42,221 bases of DNA, from NCBI GenBank assembly GCA_937859535.1, contig CALLYL010000240.1:1-42221 (forward strand), read 5' to 3'. The position numbers and the translations under genes were made by a program. Origin of the DNA: an uncultured Myxococcales bacterium. GTDB taxonomy: Bacteria; Myxococcota_A; Polyangia; Palsa-1104; JAEUJZ01. Positions 33,217 to 40,691 of this stretch are shown in pieces; positions within the stretch are counted from its first letter, which is position 1, and every line of letters begins with the position of its first letter. Under the pieces are notes generated by a model that saw nothing but the letters and a program-made list of their open reading frames with translations, was not told where the DNA came from and searched no databases.

Positions 33217-35223
33217 CTACTGAACTTCTCGGACACAACGGAAGCCGACGCCGGAGAGCAATCGATCTTCCGGAGCACGAAAGCGGGCAGCACCACGAGC
33301 AGACAGAAAGTCCTCATTCCAAGCGCCACCTCTCAAGACGCGGTAGCGCGGCTGATTGGGGCTCGGCGTTTGAGGCGCATCTTGGTGAGGAGAATGCAGA
33401 ACCGTCGAGCTTTCGGGCAGCTTGATCACAAACCAGTCAGAGGTCCACTCCGATACACTGCCTCCCATGTCCAGGACGCCATCCAAGGTTCGATCGAGGG
33501 GCATCGAGCCCACATTGGGAAGCTTCGGACTTCCTATTTTGGGAGTGCAGGCACAGCGTTCGCCATCCGTTCCACAGCGCTCGAGGACCGAGTGGCCACA
33601 GCTTGGACGCTCGGCCCCCCATGGGAAGCGACGGTCGCCGCGTCGAGCCACGTATTCCCACTCTGCTTCTGTGGGGAGTCGTTTACCCTGCGCAGCACAG
33701 AAGTCGGTGGCCGCTTGCCACGAAACCATCACGACCGGGTGACGACGAAACTCCGGGCTGACAACAAAGCTTCGCTCCTCCGCTTTGTACGTCATTCCGC
33801 CGTAATGAGGATCATTGTACAGGTTCTTGTAGGGTGCGCCGTTGACCGTTCGATAGACGCAGGGGAAACCCTTCACTCCGATGTTCGGATGTTTTTCCCC
33901 TGGACACTCATCCTTGACAACGATGCGTCCGACTTGAAGTTCCTTCCGCAGGAACTGAGCAAACTCCTCGTTTGTCACCTCCTTGCGATCGATATCGAAA
34001 GCCGGTAGTTCCACAGTGCGAATGACCGACTCTCTATCCAGGTAATCTTGGACAAGATAGTTCTGAACGTAGAACTGTTTTTCCTTTGGAAGATCGCGGT
34101 CTAGTTCCACAGCCAGGTCGCGTGCAACCTGACGCTCCGCTACCGTCGAGCCCATGATGAAGTGCCCGCCGGGGATTCGAACCATCACCGATTCCGGGAA
34201 ATACTCAGCCAATGGTCGGGGAAGCAGCCGTACGACCTGGTGCGGTGCCAGTAGAGCCAACAAGATGAAGAGAAGCAGAGGCATACTGATGACGTAGGCA
34301 AGGCGTATGCCAGTCCCTTGTGGTCGCAGGTGCCGCCAGAGCCAGCGCCGCTTCCATGATGCCCGCTCGGGCTCGATGAGCAGTGCTCTGGCTCGTCTTG
34401 CAACCTCGGTGGCGGAGGGACGCTCGGTGGGCTCACGTGCCAGCAACTCCAGCACAAATTCACTCACAGCACGGGGTAGCGTTGGGACGCGTTTGCGGGG
34501 AGGCTCGGGCCGCTGGAAGATGTGCTTCGACATCAAGTTGCCGCCGTCGGGTAGATAGGGCGGACGACCACACAAAAGCTCGTACAGCACACAGCCAAGC
34601 GAATAGATGTCGGCCTGCCCATCGACTCGCTGACCCGCGCAACTCTCTGGGGCCATGTAGAGCGGCGTGCCCGGCACGTTGGTCTGCGTGGTGGCGTTGT
34701 CCTCGAGCAGCTTGGCGATTCCCAAGTCGAGCAGCTTGGTGCGCATCCCGCTCCGAGAATGCTCATCAGGCACTAGCATGATGTTGTCGGGCTTCAAGTC
34801 GCGGTGGATCACTCCCTGGGCATGCAGCTTGGTCAAAGTTGTCGCGACTTGCGCCACGATCGAGAGCGCGAGGTCGAGCGGAAGCCGCGATGGAGAGGAC
34901 TCCTTTAGACGCGCTCCGAGGTTTTGTCCCTCGACGTACTCCATCAGGATGTAGGGGGAGCCGTTGGGAAGTTCGCCGACGTTGTGAATGCTGACCAATC
35001 CCTCGGCATGGACTTTTCCGAGTGCCTTCGCTTCACGAATGAACCGGATTCGAGCCTTTTCGTCTTGGTTCGCGAGCGGTGAGATGGTCTTCACTGCCGC
35101 TAGGCTGCCAAGCTCCTCGTGTCGAGCCAGGTAGACCACCCCCATTCCACCTCTCCCAAGCTCACGCTCGATGCGGAATCGGTCGACGACTTGGCCGAGC
35201 AAGGGATCTCGCGAGTCGATCAT
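33217..35223 (-). CDS. Ser/Thr protein kinase fused to a formylglycine-generating-enzyme-like domain
   Basis: Protein of 668 aa. The kinase domain (about 15-290) is intact: GRGGMG, Lys45 in AAVKTI, HRDLKPDN (140-147), DLG (166-168; the DFG variant common in PknB-like kinases), GTPLYMAPE. One transmembrane helix (about 313-335) leads to a C-terminal FGE/SUMF1-type domain (about 350-668) with MVRIPGGHFIMGS, VEVTNEEF-like KEVTNEEFAQFL, RLPTEAEWEYVARRG, GGSVSEWTSDW, RVLRGGAW and GFRCVR. In such fusions the FGE-like domain often acts as a binding or sensor part rather than a sulfatase activator. ATG 35223 overlaps the stop of the FHA-sigma54 gene (ATGA), so both are made together: a kinase plus a phosphothreonine-reading transcription factor. 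Confidence 0.94.
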   Translation of the reverse strand: MIDSRDPLLGQVVDRFRIERELGRGGMGVVYLARHEELGSLAAVKTISPLANQDEKARIRFIREAKALGKVHAEGLVSIHNVGELPNGSPYILMEYVEGQNLGARLKESSPSRLPLDLALSIVAQVATTLTKLHAQGVIHRDLKPDNIMLVPDEHSRSGMRTKLLDLGIAKLLEDNATTQTNVPGTPLYMAPESCAGQRVDGQADIYSLGCVLYELLCGRPPYLPDGGNLMSKHIFQRPEPPRKRVPTLPRAVSEFVLELLAREPTERPSATEVARRARALLIEPERASWKRRWLWRHLRPQGTGIRLAYVISMPLLLFILLALLAPHQVVRLLPRPLAEYFPESVMVRIPGGHFIMGSTVAERQVARDLAVELDRDLPKEKQFYVQNYLVQDYLDRESVIRTVELPAFDIDRKEVTNEEFAQFLRKELQVGRIVVKDECPGEKHPNIGVKGFPCVYRTVNGAPYKNLYNDPHYGGMTYKAEERSFVVSPEFRRHPVVMVSWQAATDFCAAQGKRLPTEAEWEYVARRGDRRFPWGAERPSCGHSVLERCGTDGERCACTPKIGSPKLPNVGSMPLDRTLDGVLDMGGSVSEWTSDWFVIKLPESSTVLHSPHQDAPQTPSPNQPRYRVLRGGAWNEDFLSARGAARFRAPEDRLLSGVGFRCVREVQ

Positions 35224-36704
35224 TCGTCGTTGCGCTCTGGCTCAGAACTGGGAGGAGGCTTTTGGGCTGGCTTTGTACTGATTCCCCCGCGTGCAAAGGG
35301 CCGAAAAATGCCAAATTCATCCATCCGTCGCCGAACCTGTCGTGCCGATCGCCCGAGCAGCTTCGCCACCACCGAGATTTTGCCGTCATGTTCACTCAGT
35401 AGACGGACGAGTAACTCTTGGGTAATCGGCTGTTCCTCTCCATCCGGATCGGTGCTGTCATCCGTCGGCACTTCCGTTCGCGGCGAGGAGGGTGCCGATA
35501 GCTGCTCCAGCAAATCTTCCGGGAGATCCGTGAGATCAATCACAGCCGCCGAAGGAAGCAGCGAGCGTAGCCGTTTGCACAGGTTCTCTAGCTCGCGGAC
35601 GTTGCCAGGCCACGGATATAGCAGCAGTAGCTCGCCCAAGCGTGCGCTCAGCCGGTGCGGTCGGTCCGCCGGGTTCGCCAGGTTTAGGTAGTGCTGCACC
35701 AGCGGCAAGATGTCCTCCCGGCGCGTGGAGAGGGCAGGGAACCGCACTGGTAGCACGGACAGTCGCTGGAGCAGGTCTTCTCGGAACTTCCCTTCGCTGA
35801 CAGCTCGGCGCAGATCATGAGTCGCCGCGATGATGCGTACGTCAACCTGAAACTCGCTCTGACCACCGTAGCTCTGCACTCGCAACAGGTTGCGATTTGG
35901 TGGCATGGCAGGCCCACTGTGTGCGGGCTGGAGCGTGCGCAGTAGCTTGGCCTGGATCTCCAACGGCAGCTCGCCCACTTCATCCAGTAGCAGCGTTGCG
36001 CCGTCGGCCTGTTTGAAGTAGCCGTCGTGATCGCGCTCCGCTCCGGTAAATGCGCCGCGCCGATGACCAAAGAGCGCACTTTCCGCCGCGCCGTGAGGAA
36101 TCGCCGCACAGTTGACCGCCACCAGGGGCCGACTGCTTCGCGAGGACAGAGCATGGATGGCCGCTGCCCCCAACTCCTTGCCGGTTCCCGTCGGACCAGT
36201 CAATAAAACAGGCTCCCCCGAGCGCGCTGCTACGCTCAACGAGTGACGCAGCGAGCGAACCTCCTGCGACCGACCGAGGAGTCGCTCGTGGAGTGGCTTG
36301 TCCGTTCGTGGTGCATCGACAACGCTTGGCCGCTCCCAGCGCAGCACAAACAGTGAGTTGCCAACCCGCACCACCGACCCATCACGCAGCAATTCCTTTG
36401 AGACCTGCTGGCCGTTTACATACGTGTGGTTTTTGCTGCCCAAATCGACCAGTTCGAGTGCGCCTGCGGACGGGCGGAGTCGTGCATGTTGCTTCGACGC
36501 TTTGGCATCGTCTGCCAGTCGAATGCCCGCATTGGCATCTGCCTCGCGGCCAATCAGAACCTCGTGATCAACGACCCATGCCGATAGAGTCGACCCACTG
36601 AGCAGCGAAAATCCCTCAGGCAGCGGCAACACCTGCTTCAGTACGGGCACCGGCACCGTGGCCGATGGGATCTGGAGATCGGTTTCAGTCGGTCGAGAGG
36701 TCAT
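35220..36704 (-). CDS. FHA-domain sigma-54-dependent transcriptional activator
   Basis: Protein of 494 aa. An FHA domain (about 45-115, IGREADANAGIRL, SKQHARLRP, GSKNHTYVNGQQV) recognises phosphothreonine and replaces the usual receiver. The AAA+ domain is complete: Walker A GPTGTGK (170-176), GAFTGA (217-222) for sigma-54 contact, Walker B TLLLDE (237-242), and the arginine-finger region FREDLLQRLSVLPVRFPAL. The C-terminal helix-turn-helix is ISVVAKLLGRSARQVRRRMDEFGI. It should open sigma-54 promoters when a kinase, probably the co-translated one, phosphorylates a partner or itself. Its gene is divergent from the TPR-CHAT gene; the region between them carries tandem repeats and a sigma-54 promoter match, so CHAT is the likely target. 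Confidence 0.95.
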   Translation of the reverse strand: MTSRPTETDLQIPSATVPVPVLKQVLPLPEGFSLLSGSTLSAWVVDHEVLIGREADANAGIRLADDAKASKQHARLRPSAGALELVDLGSKNHTYVNGQQVSKELLRDGSVVRVGNSLFVLRWERPSVVDAPRTDKPLHERLLGRSQEVRSLRHSLSVAARSGEPVLLTGPTGTGKELGAAAIHALSSRSSRPLVAVNCAAIPHGAAESALFGHRRGAFTGAERDHDGYFKQADGATLLLDEVGELPLEIQAKLLRTLQPAHSGPAMPPNRNLLRVQSYGGQSEFQVDVRIIAATHDLRRAVSEGKFREDLLQRLSVLPVRFPALSTRREDILPLVQHYLNLANPADRPHRLSARLGELLLLYPWPGNVRELENLCKRLRSLLPSAAVIDLTDLPEDLLEQLSAPSSPRTEVPTDDSTDPDGEEQPITQELLVRLLSEHDGKISVVAKLLGRSARQVRRRMDEFGIFRPFARGGISTKPAQKPPPSSEPERNDE

Positions 36705-36783
36705 TTCCTCCTCTCATGTCTACCGCGAGGGCGAGTCCGACTCAATCGAAATTCGCCGACGACAACCACCCGATCGTACTGGC

Positions 36784-36831
36784 TAGGCGGGCCGATAGGC
36801 GGGCCGATAGGCGGGCCCAGGGCGGGCCTAT
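36784..36831. repeat. Four tandem 12-bp repeats, enhancer candidate
   Basis: Units TAGGCGGGCCGA at 36784-36795 and 36796-36807, TAGGCGGGCCCA at 36808-36819, and a diverged GGGCGGGCCTAT at 36820-36831. GATAGG (36806-36811) and CCTATC (36827-36832) form inverted ends. The block lies 53-100 bp upstream of the sigma-54 promoter match, the usual distance for an enhancer-bound activator, and between that promoter and the activator's own gene. Confidence 0.6.
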
Positions 36832-36883
36832 CAACAGCAATGGGTCCGCGAGTTTCTGTCGACACCTGCGCAATCGGCAGCCA

Positions 36884-36899
36884 AGGCGCAACACTTGCT
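36884..36899 (+). promoter_or_regulatory. Sigma-54 (-24/-12) promoter of the TPR-CHAT gene
   Basis: AGGCGCAACACTTGCT contains GG at 36885-36886 and GC at 36897-36898 with exactly ten bases between, the invariant sigma-54 spacing; the -12 element TTGCT is perfect and the -24 element AGGCGC keeps GGC-C. Transcription would begin near 36910, leaving a leader of about 34 nt with an AAGGTGAG ribosome site before ATG 36944. Orientation, spacing and the adjacent GAFTGA activator support it. Confidence 0.6.
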
Positions 36900-36943
36900 T
36901 GGTGGATTGGCATCTGCGGGTCGACTTCCACTAAGGTGAGCCC

Positions 36944-39925
36944 ATGAAACATCGATTGCCAATCATGCTCTGGCTGATGACCTGTCTATTAGGGCTCATC
37001 ACGTGCGTTGCATTCGCTGAGACGGCGCAAAGCCCGAAGCAGATGTTGTCGCCAAGTTCTCAGATGTGTCTCAAGCTGACCGAGGCCGGTACATTCCAAG
37101 AAGCGCTAGCAGCTTGTCAGGATGCGCTTCGAGAGGCCCAGTTACGGCATGGAATACAACATCCGAGAACCTGTGAACCACTGGCGAACCTAGCTCGTTT
37201 GCAATTTCAGCGGGGCGAGTATCAGCTAGCCGAGAAACTGTATCGAGAGGCTATCGAGAGCCTTATCACAGTAGCGGCGAAATATCAATTCAAAATGGTC
37301 ATGCTCAAAACTTCACTTGCCGCAACACTAGATATTCAAGGTAAATATCAGCAAGTCGAAGAGGCCTATCAGCAAGCCATTGGTATTCTAGCCAAGGATG
37401 ACTCTTCTCAAGCGTCGGTACGCGCATCAGTGCTCAACAATCTGGCGGAATTCTATCGCTCGCAAGCCAAATACGATCGAGCTGAGGCGACTCTGCAAGA
37501 AGCACTGGCGGTGCTCAAAAAGGCTGGCCTCACCGAGGACCGGTGGTACGCTCATGTATTGAATAGCCTTGGCGAACTTCATCGCGAGCTGGGACGATTT
37601 GCCTACGCTGAAGAATTCTTGCGAACCTCGCTGGAGCTTCGAACGAAAATCCTACGTGCACAAGATCCAGATATTGCCACCACTCTCAATAATTATGCCG
37701 AATTGCAGCGAGAGCGTGGTCGATATGCTGAAGCCTTGCCGATGTATGAAAGAGCCATTTCGATCCGTCGACAAAGCCTAGGTGATCGACATCCGCATTA
37801 TGCTTCGACGATAGAAAATATAGGCAAACTATATCTAGATAGTGGAAATGCAGAACGGGCTGAATTGTTTCTTAAGGAGGCGCTGAATCTTAGAGAAAAG
37901 TCGGTTGGCACACAGAATTATCTATATGCAAAGACGCTATATAGCATGGCACAATTCCATAGAATCCAAAGGCACTGGAGTGTCGCACGTGAAATGCTGC
38001 TTCAAGCCCTCGCGGTTCGCGTCAAGATTTTTGGTGAAAATCATATATTGGTTGGACAAGTTGAGCATGAATTGGCTCTGGTTGCGTTTGGCCAAGGCGA
38101 TGAGCGAACGGCCCTTGTACACTTACAACGAGCACTTGAGATCGAAGAAGGAATCCTTGAGCTTGCTGATGGAGAGACTCGATTACTTGCTCTTATGGAT
38201 AAATATCAGGCACTAGCCATGCATGTATACAGTCTGCTCTTTTCAAAAGCACCGACGGCGCGTCAACTCGCCATCAGGCTGCTTCTATTACGTAAAGGAC
38301 GATGGTTGGAGGCTGGACTCCGCGCAAATTCGACAACGCAAACTAACAACACTGTAGCCAACACCAATGAGGTAATGGAGAGGCTTCACTCACTTCGTGG
38401 TCAGCTCGTGTTGCGGTTATTGGGAAAGCATACCAATACAGGTAATCGTGATGACAATTCCATCATTTCATCTATGCAAACTGAAATTGATGAATTAGAG
38501 CGGAAACTGGTAGCTGCGAGTGGCCAGAGTCGCCGTCCACTTGTTCAATCACTAAACACCATTTTGGATCAAGTAACTTCTCGACTCAGTTCTGGCGAAG
38601 CGCTCATCGAGTTCGTGAGATTGTCTCCGTATCGCTTTATGGCACCAGGCATGGCTGAGTCACTGCGTTGGTCACCTCCTCGATATGTTGCTATTGTGAT
38701 TTCACCTAACAATGCTCCGCTGGTCTATGACTTAGGTGTTGCCGGTAAGATCGAAGACGCTGTTTCTGTATTCATGTCAGCAATTTATAATAGGCGTAGT
38801 TCTCCAATGGCTTTAGCAAATGGTGTTTATGAAATGATAATATCAAAGATGAAGAAATATTTCATGAAATTCAAAAAGATTTACATTTCTACGGATGGGG
38901 TTCTGAATACATTGCCATTCTATGCTCTCCATGATGGACAGAGCTATTTGATCGATAAATTTGAATTTGTCTACTTGACCTCTGGACGCGATCTTGCTCG
39001 TGGATTTGATACAATATCAAAAAGTCGATTAGGCACTGCATTGCTATTCGCAGATCCTGCTTATGGTGATATAAGTGTAAGTCAGTCTGTTGCTACTACT
39101 GAAGGATCTTCAATGGCACCGCTGGCCTATCGTTCCAAAGACCTTCTGGGAATGGCTCAATCGTTAGTTGCATTACCCGGTTCGCGTGCCGAGGTGGATT
39201 CCATTGCCAAGTATCTGCCATCCTCACGAGTGCTCACCGGAACCGATGCATCAGAGAGCAACTTGCGACGAGCGGAGTCTCCTTGGCTGCTACACTTGGC
39301 GCTCCATGCCGGTGCCGGTCATCCGTCATCACGGGAAGCGTCTCGATTGGCGCAACCGGCTGCTACCTCACCGACAGATCCAATGGACCCCAAAGAGGCG
39401 GCCCAGACATCACGTGGACTCGCCCAGGCCATTGGGCCCGTTCGAAGAGAAACTCCGTCCATGGAACAGACCATGGTTGAGTCGCCTCAGCAACTTATGA
39501 CGCGCTCGGCCCTGTTTCTGAGCGGCGCAGCTTCTGCTGGTTCGATATCAGATGCCGGCTCTGACGGAATCCTAACCGCCGAGGAAGCCCGCAACCTTCA
39601 TCTGCATGGCACTGCGCTGGTGGTTTTGTCTGCTTGTGAGAGTGGTCTTGGGGTGTTACATGCAAGCCATGGCGTTTTTGGGCTTCGGCGCGCTTTTCTT
39701 GTCGCTGGCGCGGAATCGCTAGTGACCAGTCTGTGGCGAATCGATGATAACGCTACGGTTGGGTTAATGAAAGAATTCTACCGACAGCTTTTGACGGTGA
39801 AGCGAGAGAGGTCTTCGTCGCTACGAATGGCGATGCAAGCCCAGCGGGCGAAGTATCCGCATCCATATTACTGGGCACCATTCATCCTCATCGGACGCAG
39901 TGACGCGCTTCGTTTCGATCCGTGA
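36944..39925 (+). CDS. Exported TPR-CHAT protease
   Basis: Protein of 993 aa. The N terminus (PIMLWLMTCLLGLITCVAFA) is a Sec signal peptide, probably cleaved after AFA. Residues 40-410 are about eight tetratricopeptide repeats (for example ANLARLQFQRGEYQLAEKLYREAI, TTLNNYAELQRERGRYAEALPMYERAI). The C-terminal CHAT domain (about 550-990, caspase-related clan) has the conserved STDGVLNTLPFYAL, catalytic His788 in HLALHAG and Cys898 in VVLSACESGLG, then GVFGLRRAFLVAGAESLVTSLW. The His-Cys gap is 110 residues, roughly twice the usual, through a Pro/Ser/Thr/Ala-rich insert. Base composition changes inside the gene: very AT-rich at about 38700-39000, normal after 39130. It is divergent from the FHA-sigma54 activator and convergent with the caspase-family operon. 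The substrate is unknown; other TPR-CHAT proteases act in programmed cell death and CRISPR type III-E. Confidence 0.93.
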   Translation: MKHRLPIMLWLMTCLLGLITCVAFAETAQSPKQMLSPSSQMCLKLTEAGTFQEALAACQDALREAQLRHGIQHPRTCEPLANLARLQFQRGEYQLAEKLYREAIESLITVAAKYQFKMVMLKTSLAATLDIQGKYQQVEEAYQQAIGILAKDDSSQASVRASVLNNLAEFYRSQAKYDRAEATLQEALAVLKKAGLTEDRWYAHVLNSLGELHRELGRFAYAEEFLRTSLELRTKILRAQDPDIATTLNNYAELQRERGRYAEALPMYERAISIRRQSLGDRHPHYASTIENIGKLYLDSGNAERAELFLKEALNLREKSVGTQNYLYAKTLYSMAQFHRIQRHWSVAREMLLQALAVRVKIFGENHILVGQVEHELALVAFGQGDERTALVHLQRALEIEEGILELADGETRLLALMDKYQALAMHVYSLLFSKAPTARQLAIRLLLLRKGRWLEAGLRANSTTQTNNTVANTNEVMERLHSLRGQLVLRLLGKHTNTGNRDDNSIISSMQTEIDELERKLVAASGQSRRPLVQSLNTILDQVTSRLSSGEALIEFVRLSPYRFMAPGMAESLRWSPPRYVAIVISPNNAPLVYDLGVAGKIEDAVSVFMSAIYNRRSSPMALANGVYEMIISKMKKYFMKFKKIYISTDGVLNTLPFYALHDGQSYLIDKFEFVYLTSGRDLARGFDTISKSRLGTALLFADPAYGDISVSQSVATTEGSSMAPLAYRSKDLLGMAQSLVALPGSRAEVDSIAKYLPSSRVLTGTDASESNLRRAESPWLLHLALHAGAGHPSSREASRLAQPAATSPTDPMDPKEAAQTSRGLAQAIGPVRRETPSMEQTMVESPQQLMTRSALFLSGAASAGSISDAGSDGILTAEEARNLHLHGTALVVLSACESGLGVLHASHGVFGLRRAFLVAGAESLVTSLWRIDDNATVGLMKEFYRQLLTVKRERSSSLRMAMQAQRAKYPHPYYWAPFILIGRSDALRFDP

Positions 39926-39967
39926 GCGGGTATTCTCGGCTGATCGATGGCGAATTTCTATCAACCG

Positions 39968-40621
39968 CTACGGCTGTTCATGTCGATACATGATCACTTC
40001 TACGGTGTTTGTGACGCTGCAGCGAATGACAACCCGGCAGCAGGGCTGCCCAGGATATAGTGGTACCCATGGATTGGCGATGTGTACCGTAACGTGATGT
40101 GCGTCATCAATGCAACCACTCTGAATCAGATATTCTTTTGGTGCGTGAAGGAACACTTCGGCATCACCGGGACTCAATTCCGACCAGTACATATGCCAAG
40201 GTTCACCTGACAGCTCGGGTACTTGCGAAGATACATCCACAATTGTTTGAGAGATCGGCGGGAGCGGTTCCGTTTCAGTATCCTGGTTGGACGTTGACTG
40301 GGTTTGTCTATGCTGGAATCTCTGCGGGTCTTTGGGGTGTCTAAACAGGATCAAGTTTGAAAATAATGTCGTTTGGCTGCATAGCATCACCAGTCCTGTG
40401 GTATGGCTGCTTGCGCTCTTTGGAACATAAGCGTTGGCAATCCGGAGCGATAGTCGACCCACTCGCTTGGCCAGCTTGCTAGCGACCAGAATGGGCCCCG
40501 GATCGCGAAGGAATTCATCTTCATCCATGTCGAGTTGAAACCAATACAGTCGCCATGGCTCATCGCGGATCTCGGGAACTCGCTCTGTGACATCAATGAA
40601 CTCGATCAATTTGTCTTGCAT
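39968..40621 (-). CDS. Protein of two tandem copies of an unrecognised domain, downstream of the caspase gene
   Basis: Not recognised. The 217-aa protein from ATG 40621 (AGGAGG ribosome site 5 nt upstream) has no signal peptide and is an internal duplication. Copy 1 (about 5-96) and copy 2 (about 124-215) share VPE-EPW-YW (15-27; 134-146), IAN-VP (61-67; 181-187), CS-T (81-84; 201-204) and a final RH (94-95; 213-214), at nearly identical spacing. A Gln/Thr/Glu-rich linker joins them. The frame is open to 40771, but this extension overlaps the caspase gene and has no start signal. It lies 70 bp downstream of the caspase gene on the same strand and is AT-rich like it. It could be a substrate, inhibitor or effector of one of the two neighbouring proteases; the sequence gives no direct evidence. 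Confidence 0.72.
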   Translation of the reverse strand: MQDKLIEFIDVTERVPEIRDEPWRLYWFQLDMDEDEFLRDPGPILVASKLAKRVGRLSLRIANAYVPKSASSHTTGLVMLCSQTTLFSNLILFRHPKDPQRFQHRQTQSTSNQDTETEPLPPISQTIVDVSSQVPELSGEPWHMYWSELSPGDAEVFLHAPKEYLIQSGCIDDAHHVTVHIANPWVPLYPGQPCCRVVIRCSVTNTVEVIMYRHEQP

Positions 40622-40691
40622 CGCTTCCTCCTGGGTTCGTTGCCCGTTGCTATCACTACTTTTACACAATCTACTTTTTCGGCTGTCCCTG

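Noticed and set aside
36784-36831. Tandem 12-bp repeats as a CRISPR array
   Set aside because: Units are too short and there are no unique spacers between them.
36903-36918. Second GG-N10-GC match upstream of the CHAT gene
   Set aside because: The spacing fits but both elements (TGGATT and CTGCG) are poor compared with the match at 36884.
36701-36952. Minus-strand frame of 83 codons covering the divergent region, with repeated Pro-Pro-Ile-Gly
   Set aside because: The repetitive peptide is only the 12-bp tandem repeat read in frame, and the frame overlaps the CHAT start and the activator start; no ribosome site.
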